Shown piece after piece: positions 6,761 through 13,785 of a stretch of DNA of 19,244 bases. The DNA is taken from assembly GCA_027717925.1 (NCBI GenBank), contig JALLON010000023.1, positions 1 to 19,244 on the forward strand. Direction: 5' to 3'. The position numbers and the translations under genes were made by a program. Below the pieces are notes generated by a model that ran no database searches, was not told where the DNA came from, and worked only from the letters and a program-made list of their open reading frames with translations. Source of the stretch: Acidobacteria bacterium AH-259-G07. GTDB taxonomy: Bacteria; Acidobacteriota; UBA6911; RPQK01; JADFOI01. How positions within the stretch are numbered: position 1 is the stretch's first letter; each line of letters opens with the position of its first letter.

Positions 6761-8766
6761 TTCGACTCCTTGCAAGGAAGCTGGATGTGAAAGGTCGTTC
6801 CCTCGCCCTTGCGACTATCCACCCGGATGGAACCCTTATGTTCGCTTATAATCCCGTAGATGACCGAGAGGCCGAGCCCCGTCCCTTTTCCTGTTCGTTT
6901 GGTGGTGAAAAAGGGAAGGAAGACCCGTGATAGATGCTCTTCAGCGATTCCCATTCCGGCGTCGGAGAAGCGGATATGAAGTGAGGATTGGTCGGCATCA
7001 CATGGGCTGACTTCGATGCACACGTTCCCTCCCCCGGGCATGGCGTCGATGGAGTTTCGCAGCAGGTTGACAAAAACCTCAACCAGGCTGTTCCGGTCTC
7101 CCGAAACCAGGGTAGGGGACGGACAACCCTGCACAGTGACCTCTATGGAGCGGACTTTCAGATCATCCTGCACCAGGCTGATACTTTTTTCAATGACTTC
7201 GCAGATGGAGACGGGGTGGATTTCAAAAACGTATTTGCGGGAAAATCCTAAAAGAGAACCCGTGATGTGGGCGATCCGCTGCGCCTGCTCTAGGATTGCG
7301 CCCAGATCCTCTCGTTCCTCGCCTGGCAGCCCCTTGCTTTTCCACCTCTTGAGCAGGAAACTGGCCCTACTCATAATGGTGGTAGCCGGATTGTTGACCT
7401 CGTGGGCGACTGATCCGGCCAGTTCACCCAGCACGGCCAGCTTCGAGGCCATCAGCAGTTCCTCCTGCTTGGCTTGAATCTCCTCTTCCTGTCTGCGCAG
7501 GGTGCGCTGGGCATGATGGACAACCAAGCCAATCATCAAGGTGGCGAGTGCCACCGCTGCGGTGAAAAGGGAAAAGATCAGGACCGTCCTTTTTTGAGTA
7601 TACCGGTTGAAGTATTCTTTGGTTCCGTAAAGTTGGACGGTCCCATAGGCTTGCGGGTTCCACTTCAGCGGAAAAGATCCAATCAGAAAGTACCGATCCT
7701 GATTCAGGAATTCCCGATAGGGACCAACAGGAGAGATGACAGATAAAGTTTTTTGAATCTCGCCCTTGGAATTAATTGTGAACGCCGCAGCTTGATCCCC
7801 CGCCAAGATGTGAACGGCCGCCAGTTCTGGAAGATTCCCAAAGTCCGTGGTAATTCTGACAAGCAGATCTTCTCGGTCAAGCGCCGAAATAAGAGTTTGG
7901 CCACGGGCGGCGGAAGACTCGAGCCTTGCCACCACAAACGCGGCTAGATTCTCGCTTCGGCCGCGAAGCTCCATCAGATACTCCGATCGCTCTGTGCGGG
8001 TGACGACCAGGATAAGAAGACTGGCAAGGAGGATAAAGGCGATCTGGATACGAATGAACACAATGTCGAACAGGTCGGTGCTCATTTCGCCGATGGCCCA
8101 TGCCAGAAGGAGAAGGGCAGCCGAAAATAGGAGCTGTTCCAGGTTCCAGAACAACAACTCGCTGGCGGGCACCGGGAAAGACACAACTTCCCGGCTCCCC
8201 AGATGCAGAGCCCCGGCCAGCCAGAAAAGACACATGCTTGCGGTGAGAATGCGGCGCGCCGGGATGGCCGATCGAAGGATGAGGTAGATAGTGGTGGCTA
8301 AAACTACTAAACTTATCCAATCCAAAACTATGGCGATGGGTTCGAAGAGAGCCCCCGTATCCGATGTGTAGGGGGCCGAAAAGATGGGGAAAAGCGACAA
8401 GCCCATCAGGCCAAAGCCAAAAGCCCAACACCGAGATGGGCTCGCCACCTTACCTGGCAGGAATTGAAGGCCAATGAGCATCCATGCGCCCGTAAGGCAA
8501 ATATGGGAAGCCAGCGATATGGGCAACTCGGCAATTCCCGTCTGGAAAAAAAAGCGGCCGCCTGTCCACAGGACGGCGTATCCCAGGGAAAGACTCAGCA
8601 GCGTACCGGCCAATAGCAGGCACAACTGATTGGCAAAGAAGGCACTGCCCGACCTGTTTCGCCAGGCTTTCAGGATAACCAAGGCGATGACCCCGGACAG
8701 CAGAAACTCAAACAAGTGGAAGACAAACCGATTGTCGATGGTCCGCGTAAAAAGTTCAAAACTCAT
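6757..8766 (-). CDS. Membrane-bound sensor histidine kinase
   Basis: A 669-aa sensor kinase, partner of the response regulator it overlaps by 4 bp. The ATG at 8766 has GGAAG about 6 nt before it. About eight hydrophobic segments occupy residues 14-257, followed by a roughly 130-residue probable extracytoplasmic region (258-390), then a ninth membrane segment (393-417). A short coiled linker leads to the HisKA domain with H-box VAHEVNNP (His455 the phospho-acceptor), then the ATPase domain: N-box NLLRNSIDAM (567-576), G1 DAGMGI (602-607), F-box PFFTTK and G2 GTGLGLS (628-634). The large membrane N-terminus is reminiscent of kinases such as PrsK, but I cannot claim orthology. The signal sensed is unknown; a cell-envelope stimulus is plausible because its probable target operon encodes exported proteins. 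Confidence 0.95.
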   Translation of the reverse strand: MSFELFTRTIDNRFVFHLFEFLLSGVIALVILKAWRNRSGSAFFANQLCLLLAGTLLSLSLGYAVLWTGGRFFFQTGIAELPISLASHICLTGAWMLIGLQFLPGKVASPSRCWAFGFGLMGLSLFPIFSAPYTSDTGALFEPIAIVLDWISLVVLATTIYLILRSAIPARRILTASMCLFWLAGALHLGSREVVSFPVPASELLFWNLEQLLFSAALLLLAWAIGEMSTDLFDIVFIRIQIAFILLASLLILVVTRTERSEYLMELRGRSENLAAFVVARLESSAARGQTLISALDREDLLVRITTDFGNLPELAAVHILAGDQAAAFTINSKGEIQKTLSVISPVGPYREFLNQDRYFLIGSFPLKWNPQAYGTVQLYGTKEYFNRYTQKRTVLIFSLFTAAVALATLMIGLVVHHAQRTLRRQEEEIQAKQEELLMASKLAVLGELAGSVAHEVNNPATTIMSRASFLLKRWKSKGLPGEEREDLGAILEQAQRIAHITGSLLGFSRKYVFEIHPVSICEVIEKSISLVQDDLKVRSIEVTVQGCPSPTLVSGDRNSLVEVFVNLLRNSIDAMPGGGNVCIEVSPCDADQSSLHIRFSDAGMGIAEEHLSRVFLPFFTTKRTGKGTGLGLSVIYGIISEHKGSIRVDSRKGEGTTFHIQLPCKESK

Positions 8767-8928
8767 GAGAGCTTCCGACCTGAAACTTAACGTTTCTTCC
8801 TGAATGGTCCAGTCCTGAGCATAAAAAGGATTGCGAATTTGACTCAGTCATCCTCTTGGATAGACAAGTTAAAAGACCTGGGGCTCTTTAGCCGACATTC
8901 TAACACACTGAAGACCCTGCTTGGGCCC

Positions 8929-8952
8929 CCTGTTTGGTAGCAAACAAACAGG
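8929..8952. repeat. Perfect 8-bp inverted repeat, possible operator or hairpin
   Basis: CCTGTTTG and its exact reverse complement CAAACAGG flank the 8-nt spacer GTAGCAAA. No T-run follows on either strand, so it is more likely a protein-binding dyad than a terminator. Confidence 0.45.
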
Positions 8953-9081
8953 CCAGAGCTAAAAGATGTAGTATCGAAATGATGCTCAAGGCACCAAAAG
9001 TGGTGTTGGTTCACTGGCAGGGAATCTTCGAAGCAAATAACTCGGAGAAACTTTTGGAATAAAAGCCTCCCTAACTCACAT

Positions 9082-9095
9082 TTCTACTGGTAGAA
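9082..9095. promoter_or_regulatory. 14-bp palindrome upstream of Crp/Fnr-type gene
   Basis: TTCTAC-TG-GTAGAA is a perfect dyad ending 28 bp before the ATG at 9124. Position and symmetry fit an operator, perhaps for autoregulation; it is not the FNR (TTGAT-N4-ATCAA) or CRP (TGTGA-N6-TCACA) consensus. The binding protein is inferred, not shown. Confidence 0.35.
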
Positions 9096-9123
9096 GCGAT
9101 TTATTAGTGGAAGGGAGGATTTT

Positions 9124-9885
9124 ATGAGCACCGCTCAACTTCGACATGAGGAATTCGAGGAGTTGGCAAGTGTTGACCGGATTTGGCATTTGAGGCAAAC
9201 CCGCTTGATAGACGGACTCTCACTCGCTGACCTCAATGCAGTCGTATCTGTTTGTACAGACCGGATCTACCCACAGGGAGAAATGATTTTTAATCAGGGG
9301 GATCCTGCCGACTCTCTTTTCATTCTGAATCGTGGATGTGTCCGGATTTGCGTCGTGGATACTCATGATCGAGAAAAAATCTTGGGTTTCTATACAACCG
9401 GTGACATTTTCGGCGAGGATGTACTGGGTCCCAAAGAGTATTTCGAGAATCAGGCGATGGCTCACGAGGAATGCTGGGTGTCGATCATCTCGCGTGATCA
9501 GTTTGTCGGTCTGATTCGACAGCGGGTCTCCATTGGGCTCAATTACGTGAAGATCTTGAGTCAGAGGCTGCTTGAAGCTCGGGAAGAGATCGAGGCCCAC
9601 AGTTTTCTTGACACGGAGCATCGGCTGGGAAAGATGCTCCTCAAGCTGGCTGAGCACCATGGGAAGCCAATTTTTGGGGAAGAGGATATGGTGAAACTAA
9701 AAATTTCACTAACTCATGATCAGCTGGCTCGATTGATTGGAGCGAATCGGCCCCATGTGTCCATGATCATTTCAAAATTTAAGAAAAAGGGGTGGATCGG
9801 TTACCAGTCTCGAAAGCTCTTAATCAATAGGGACGAATTTCAACGTCTGCTACAACCTATGGACTATGGCACTGCCCGCTCCTGA
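9124..9885 (+). CDS. Crp/Fnr-family transcriptional regulator
   Basis: A 253-aa regulator starting at an ATG with GGGAGG 6 nt upstream. Residues about 28-135 form the cyclic-nucleotide-binding-like beta-roll (FNQGDPADSLFILNRG, then TTGDIFGED). The GE pair of the cAMP pocket is present but the following Arg-Ser of E. coli CRP is not, so cAMP binding is doubtful. Cys residues (44, 72, 76, 117) do not form the FNR iron-sulfur pattern. Residues about 138-158 form the dimer helix, and 195-220 the Crp-type helix-turn-helix (LTHDQLARLIGANRPHVSMII). It is somewhat longer than typical CRP (about 210 aa), with extra N-terminal residues. It is the first gene of a run with an ECF sigma factor 11 bp downstream. 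The effector is unknown. Confidence 0.93.
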   Translation: MSTAQLRHEEFEELASVDRIWHLRQTRLIDGLSLADLNAVVSVCTDRIYPQGEMIFNQGDPADSLFILNRGCVRICVVDTHDREKILGFYTTGDIFGEDVLGPKEYFENQAMAHEECWVSIISRDQFVGLIRQRVSIGLNYVKILSQRLLEAREEIEAHSFLDTEHRLGKMLLKLAEHHGKPIFGEEDMVKLKISLTHDQLARLIGANRPHVSMIISKFKKKGWIGYQSRKLLINRDEFQRLLQPMDYGTARS

Positions 9886-9896
9886 ATGACAAGAAC

Positions 9897-10427
9897 GTGA
9901 AGCTGCATCGGCCTGGCAGAGAAGAAACACAATTCTTGGAAGAAGCTTTGCCCCACATGGAGTCTCTTTATCGAGTTTCATTGAGCATGACACGAGATGC
10001 TGCATTGGCCGAGGATCTGGTACAGGAAACCTACAAAGAGGCTTGGAAGTCCTTTCGACGGTATACATTGGGTTCGAACTGTAAGGCTTGGCTGTTTCGG
10101 ATTCTGTTTCGGGTTTGGGGCAAACATTTACGGTGTGCATATCGCGTGAAACAGGTTGACATTGAGGAGGTTCCGGAGAGCAAATTGGCCCTGGAGTCCG
10201 ATGTTGAACAAAAAATTGAACGCCAAGAGGTTTTGAAAATCCTTCGGACACTTCCAGAGCATTACCAAAAGGTGTTGGTGCTGGCCGACCTAGAGGGGTT
10301 TCGCTATCGTGAAATTGCCCAGATGTTGGAGCTGCCGATTGGTACCGTTATGTCACGTCTGAACCGGGCAAGAGCCCTCTTTCGTCAGAAATTCTTACAG
10401 GAATCAGAGAAATCACAAAGCGCTTGA
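9897..10427 (+). CDS. ECF RNA polymerase sigma factor
   Basis: A 176-aa extracytoplasmic-function sigma factor. I take the GTG at 9897 as start because residues upstream of the ATG at 9957 (LPHMESLYR) belong to the conserved region 2 of the family; its ribosome site is weak, so it may rely on coupling with the regulator gene ending 11 bp before. Region 2 spans about 17-90 (MTRDAALAEDLVQETYKEAW core) and region 4 about 112-167, with the DNA-binding segment YREIAQMLELPIGTVMSRL. Regions 1 and 3 are absent, as usual for ECF factors. Its partner anti-sigma gene begins 11 bp after the stop codon. The promoter recognised is unknown. Confidence 0.94.
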   Translation: MKLHRPGREETQFLEEALPHMESLYRVSLSMTRDAALAEDLVQETYKEAWKSFRRYTLGSNCKAWLFRILFRVWGKHLRCAYRVKQVDIEEVPESKLALESDVEQKIERQEVLKILRTLPEHYQKVLVLADLEGFRYREIAQMLELPIGTVMSRLNRARALFRQKFLQESEKSQSA

Positions 10428-10438
10428 GGGGAAAGAAT

Positions 10439-11254
10439 ATGAGAAAGGTTAGTCAATTCGAATCAAAAGAGTGCAGGCGCGTTCAAAAGCTGCTGGACCA
10501 CTTTCTGGCCGGTGAGTTGGCTGTTGAGACCAACCAGGAAATCTTATTGCATTTGGAGCATTGTTCGGTGTGCCGTGAAGAAGAGAATTCGCGGATGCGA
10601 GTACGTCAGGTTCTGAAAGACAGTTGGAATTCTCAGCCTGTCCCATCCGACCTCAAAGAGAAGATCACCGGTGGCCTGGTCTCCAAATCCAGCGCTTTGC
10701 CGGTGTTCCTTCGCTTGGTAGCGGGGTTGTTCTTACTCGCCATTGCCCTGGGTATTCTTATGTTGTTATCCCCCTCGGTGGGCGAGAAGACGGGAACTGT
10801 GATGGCGTTCGACCATTCTCCCCAGGCTGCACAGGATCATCTCAACTGCTCAGGGCAGCTGGCTCCCCCCACAGCAGTTCTCCCGCTGGATCCAGTTGAG
10901 GTGAGCATGCAGCAGGCGCTGAAAGAAGTGGATGATTCATATCAGCTCATAGAGACAAGACTGTGTGAGGTTGGGGATATCCGTTTCGTTCACTATGCGT
11001 TTGAGAGCCGAGGCCGGCGCATGTCTTTGATTCTAGAACGAAAGTCGAATCACCAACACCTCGTTGTTCGCGGGGATCAACCTGAAAAAGTTCTTCACGG
11101 TGTAGAAGTCATCCTGTTGCAGCGAGACTCTCTCAGCCTGGCTTACCTGGAGACTCCAGATTACTTCGTCTACCTGATCAGTGAAGAAGGGAAGTCTAAT
11201 CAAACATTTCAACTAACTGAAAAGATTATTCCGTCCCTCAAGGCAGCTCTATAA
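10439..11254 (+). CDS. Zinc-finger (ZAS) transmembrane anti-sigma factor
   Basis: A 271-aa anti-sigma factor. The ATG at 10439 follows GAGGGG by 7 nt; an in-frame TTG upstream at 10424 is less likely. The N-terminal cytoplasmic ZAS domain carries H-x3-C-x2-C (His38, Cys42, Cys45, in HLEHCSVC), which binds the cognate sigma. One membrane segment lies at about 89-110. The extracytoplasmic domain (111-271) contains two Cys (137, 176) and three His (185, 205, 207, including HQH), which could sense redox state or metal. Its layout resembles other anti-sigma sensor tails, though no named family is certain. Gene order and spacing indicate that it controls the preceding ECF sigma. Confidence 0.9.
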   Translation: MRKVSQFESKECRRVQKLLDHFLAGELAVETNQEILLHLEHCSVCREEENSRMRVRQVLKDSWNSQPVPSDLKEKITGGLVSKSSALPVFLRLVAGLFLLAIALGILMLLSPSVGEKTGTVMAFDHSPQAAQDHLNCSGQLAPPTAVLPLDPVEVSMQQALKEVDDSYQLIETRLCEVGDIRFVHYAFESRGRRMSLILERKSNHQHLVVRGDQPEKVLHGVEVILLQRDSLSLAYLETPDYFVYLISEEGKSNQTFQLTEKIIPSLKAAL

Positions 11255-11276
11255 CCGGGGTCTGATCCTGATAAAT

Positions 11277-11710
11277 TTACCAGGCTTCGGCTTCTTGGGG
11301 GCTGTTTGGACCTAAGTTTCCTTCAACGGATTTCAGAAGGGCCTTTGAGTCATAAACCTGGCCCGATTTCATCACCAAACGGACATTTCGAGTGTTTCGA
11401 ATGTTCTTGAGAGGATTGCCCGTAACCACGAATAGATCGGCGAACTTGCCGGGTTCGATCGAACCGAGTTTGTGGCTCACATTCAGCGCTCGGGCTCCAT
11501 TGATGGTGGCTATTTTGATGGCAGCGGCTGGAGGAATTCCCGACAAAACCAGAGTGTGTAATTCCCGATGTGTGGAAAATCCGGAGAGATATTCACCGGT
11601 GCTGGGATGGTCCGTTCCTAAAGTGATGAGGCCGCCTGCCTGGTAAAATGCTCGAATCGTTTTGCGCTTTACCCAGTAAATCTTCTCAAATTGGGTGTTC
11701 ACTTCCCTAG
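11277..11710 (-). pseudogene. Secreted amidohydrolase, C-terminal fragment (IS-interrupted)
   Basis: The 3' part of an amidohydrolase gene cut by the insertion sequence. It encodes about 143 residues including ITLGTDHPSTG, where the Asp is the conserved metal/catalytic residue, and the typical end GSIEPGKFADLFVV followed by NVRLVMKSGQVYD. A GTG at 11702 could start a fragment, but without the metal-binding N-terminal part it cannot work alone. It joins in frame with the 13782-14758 part once the element and one CTAG copy are removed, giving NRPPREVNTQ across the junction. It converges with the anti-sigma gene, leaving only 22 bp between the two stops. Confidence 0.9.
11707..11710. repeat. Target-site duplication CTAG, left copy
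   Basis: CTAG directly abuts the left 18-bp terminal inverted repeat; the same four bases abut the right one. Merging the two copies restores the amidohydrolase frame. Confidence 0.75.
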
Positions 11711-11728
11711 CCCGAGTTTACCGCGTAA
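11711..11728 (+). repeat. IS left terminal inverted repeat (18 bp)
   Basis: Exact reverse complement of 13764-13781. Symmetry continues outward only because the target CCCTAGGG is itself a palindrome. Confidence 0.85.
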
Positions 11729-11815
11729 CGGGTCTTGAGTCGACTGTGTGAGCGCCATTAGGCAGACTGCTAATTCCTGCAAAGCCAACACAGACGCCGT
11801 TTTTCATCGATCCTA

Positions 11816-11840
11816 ACCCCTTGACCGTTGGGGTCTTTTT
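11816..11840 (+). terminator. Terminator-like hairpin in IS left arm
   Basis: ACCCC (11816-11820) can pair with GGGGT (11830-11834), followed by a run of five T at 11836-11840. The stem is short. Placed before the transposase gene, it could shield it from read-through of outside transcription, as known in other insertion sequences. Confidence 0.4.
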
Positions 11841-11888
11841 GTGGTGCAATGCGTATGACCTAAAGAGAATCGGGATTTCTGAGAGCTC

Positions 11889-11918
11889 TTGGCTCGATCC
11901 AAGATGAGTGGATATAAC
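11889..11918 (+). promoter_or_regulatory. Possible sigma-70-type promoter of the transposase
   Basis: TTGGCT and TATAAC are separated by 18 bp, about 75 bp before the transposase ATG. The -10 matches 5 of 6 bases and the -35 is weak. Confidence 0.3.
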
Positions 11919-11977
11919 TGATTCTATAGGGGATCATAAGAAAATTGTTCAAGACGACAGAAAATGTCAGCTGCTTA

Positions 11978-11990
11978 TTGTATGACCTAA
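11978..11990 (+). repeat. Inner inverted repeat, left copy
   Basis: TTGTATGACCTAA is the exact reverse complement of 13709-13721, which covers the transposase stop codon; another 11-bp copy (GTATGACCTAA) lies at 11853-11863. It may be a transposase-binding site or the end of a nested element. Confidence 0.6.
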
Positions 11991-11993
11991 TAT

Positions 11994-13712
11994 ATGGCCA
12001 GTCTCACCAAAAAGAAGATCGGTGGCAGAATTTATTATTACGCCCGCCAGTGCCGCCGGGTTGAGGGTCGGCCCAAGATCGTCTGGCAAAAGTACCTGGG
12101 CCGTCTGGAGGATATCCTCGCCGCCGTGAGCGAGCGGCGCGAAGGCCGCCGCCTCCCCAAGCCCCTGGCAGAAGGAATGGTCACACAGCTGGGTGCCGTG
12201 GCGGCTCTGTATGACCTAGCCTTGCGTCTGGATTTGGTGGGGACCATCGACCAGTATGTGCCCAAGCGGGGATCCGGTCCCTCCGTAGGCACCTATCTGC
12301 TCGTGGGCGCCATCAACCGATGCGTCGATCCTCGCAGCAAGGCCAGGCTGGGGGCTTGGTTTGATCAAACCGTTTTGCGGCGCCTGGTGGAGGTCGAGAG
12401 CCGCCAACTGACGAGCCAACGCTACTGGGACAACATGGAGCGGGTCTCGGAGGAATCGATCCGCGCCATCGAGGCGGATGTGGCGGCACGAGTGGTCCAA
12501 GAGTTTGAGCTGGATCTGGGCCGCTTGCTCTTTGACGGGACCAACTTTTTCACCTTCATTGACTCTTTCAATGAAAAGTCGACCCTGGCCCAGCGGGGAA
12601 AAAGCAAGGAGGGGCGTGCCGCTTTGCGGATCGTCGGTCTGGCTCTTTTGGTCACGGCCGACTTTCATGTTCCACTTTTTCATCACACCTATGCGGGCAA
12701 TCAAAATGACGCGCGCACCTTTGCCGACCTGAGCGGAGAACTGGCCCGTCGCTGCCGCACTCTGATGGAGGGGGTCGAGCACATCACCCTGATCTTCGAC
12801 AAGGGCAACAACTCTCAAGACAACCTGGAGGCGGTGGCAGAGGGCCCGTTTCACTTTGTGGGGTCGCTGGTCCCGACCCAGCACCCCACGTTGCTGGAGA
12901 TTCCCTTCGAGCGGTTTCGCTCGCTGGCCGATGAGGGTCTGCCTGGAGTCTGGGTCTATCGGACCACCCGGCAGGTCTTTGGACAGCAGCGCACCGTCGT
13001 CGTCCTCTACAACGAAAACCTGTTTGTGGCCCAAGCCAAGACACTGCTGCGCGAGATCGGCAAGCGTCAAAGACGCTTTCGCGAACTGGTGGCCCGGCTG
13101 GAGCGCTGGCGCAGGGGTGAGGTCCGAGGCGGACGAGCGCCCACACTCCAGGCTACGCGCAAGAAGGTCAACGGCTGGCTCAAGGCCCGACATATGAAGG
13201 ATCTCTTCGAAGTCGAACTCAGCGAGCAGAACAACCTGCCCCTTCTCAGCTACCAGTTTCAGCCGTCGGCCTGGGAAAATCTACAGAGGACCCTTCTGGG
13301 AAAAACCATCCTGTTTACCGATAACGACGATTGGACGGACGCGGAGATCGTCTGTGCCTACCGCAGTCAGTATCACATTGAAGATGCCTTTCGAAGTATG
13401 AAAGATCCGCACCACATCGCCTTGCGACCGCAGTTTCATTGGACGGACCAGAAAATACGCGTCCACGTCTTTATCTGCGTGATCGCACTGATGCTCGTGA
13501 GTCTTCTCAGGCGACTGCTCCACGCCCAGGGCTTGGACCTTTCCATCCCGAGGATGTTGGAACTGCTCGCAGATATTCGGGAGATGGTCATGCTCTTCCC
13601 ACCCGAGGGTGCGCGCCGCGAGCCCTCGATCCGTACCGCGTTAACCGCCATGACAGCCGAGCAACGCCGAATCTATGAGGCTCTCAACCTGCAGCGCTAC
13701 ACCTCGGTTTAG
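11994..13712 (+). CDS. IS1634-like (IS4 superfamily) DDE transposase
   Basis: A 572-aa transposase starting at ATG 11994; no Shine-Dalgarno sequence precedes it, consistent with low expression. Candidate DDE residues are Asp181 in LLFDGTNFF, Asp269 in ITLIFDKGNN, and Glu463 in YRSQYHIEDAFRSMK, the latter matching the C-terminal signature of this group. The stretch LFHHTYAGNQNDARTF is also characteristic. The reading frame is uninterrupted and full length, so the element is probably active or recently so. Base composition appears more GC-rich than the host genes around it, which fits foreign origin. A long antisense frame (12216-13193) is a by-product of this composition. Confidence 0.93.
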   Translation: MASLTKKKIGGRIYYYARQCRRVEGRPKIVWQKYLGRLEDILAAVSERREGRRLPKPLAEGMVTQLGAVAALYDLALRLDLVGTIDQYVPKRGSGPSVGTYLLVGAINRCVDPRSKARLGAWFDQTVLRRLVEVESRQLTSQRYWDNMERVSEESIRAIEADVAARVVQEFELDLGRLLFDGTNFFTFIDSFNEKSTLAQRGKSKEGRAALRIVGLALLVTADFHVPLFHHTYAGNQNDARTFADLSGELARRCRTLMEGVEHITLIFDKGNNSQDNLEAVAEGPFHFVGSLVPTQHPTLLEIPFERFRSLADEGLPGVWVYRTTRQVFGQQRTVVVLYNENLFVAQAKTLLREIGKRQRRFRELVARLERWRRGEVRGGRAPTLQATRKKVNGWLKARHMKDLFEVELSEQNNLPLLSYQFQPSAWENLQRTLLGKTILFTDNDDWTDAEIVCAYRSQYHIEDAFRSMKDPHHIALRPQFHWTDQKIRVHVFICVIALMLVSLLRRLLHAQGLDLSIPRMLELLADIREMVMLFPPEGARREPSIRTALTAMTAEQRRIYEALNLQRYTSV

Positions 13713-13721
13713 GTCATACAA
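13709..13721 (-). repeat. Inner inverted repeat, right copy
   Basis: TTAGGTCATACAA pairs exactly with 11978-11990 and includes the transposase TAG stop. Confidence 0.6.
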
Positions 13722-13763
13722 AAATGAACCTGTTTTCCCTGCACCGACAATACTTTACAAAAT

Positions 13764-13781
13764 TTACGCGGTAAACTCGGG
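13764..13781 (-). repeat. IS right terminal inverted repeat (18 bp)
   Basis: TTACGCGGTAAACTCGGG, the exact partner of the left end. Symmetry stops at the inner side after the TAA/TTA step. Confidence 0.85.
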
Positions 13782-13785
13782 CTAG
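13782..13785. repeat. Target-site duplication CTAG, right copy
   Basis: Second CTAG copy, directly outside the right 18-bp inverted repeat and within the amidohydrolase frame. Confidence 0.75.

Larger units (their letters stand above)
8767..9123. other. Divergent control region between kinase and Crp/Fnr-type gene
   Basis: This 357-bp stretch separates two divergently transcribed regulator genes and must hold both promoters. I found no sigma-54 element and no convincing -10/-35 pair on either strand. It does contain a perfect 8-bp stem hairpin (8929-8952) and a 14-bp palindrome (9082-9095), listed separately, and a strong GGGAGG ribosome site before 9124. Confidence 0.5.
11711..13781 (+). 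mobile_element. IS1634-like insertion sequence, 2071 bp
   Basis: Ends are an exact 18-bp inverted repeat: CCCGAGTTTACCGCGTAA at 11711-11728 and its reverse complement at 13764-13781, flanked by CTAG on both sides. It contains one transposase gene and splits an amidohydrolase gene. The left arm (11729-11993) is noncoding and holds a terminator-like hairpin, a possible promoter and two copies of GTATGACCTAA; the right arm after the stop codon is about 70 bp. IS1634-group elements are remembered for longer or variable duplications, so a 4-bp CTAG duplication is unusual. An alternative is a smaller inner element (about 11978-13721) nested in another sequence. Confidence 0.85.

Noticed and set aside
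9054..9086. TTGGAA or GGAAT as a -35 element, and TCTA as an ECF -10, before the Crp/Fnr-type gene
   Set aside because: The GGAAT-TCTA spacing is 22 nt, too long for an ECF promoter, and no good sigma-70 -10 lies at 17-18 bp.
11701..11710. Treating CCCTAG/CTAGGG as part of the IS inverted repeats (24 bp)
   Set aside because: The extra symmetry is explained by the palindromic target site; taking CTAG as the duplication restores the host frame exactly.
12216..13193. 325-codon frame antisense to the transposase
   Set aside because: It is fully covered by a well-supported transposase on the other strand; long antisense frames are common in GC-rich genes.
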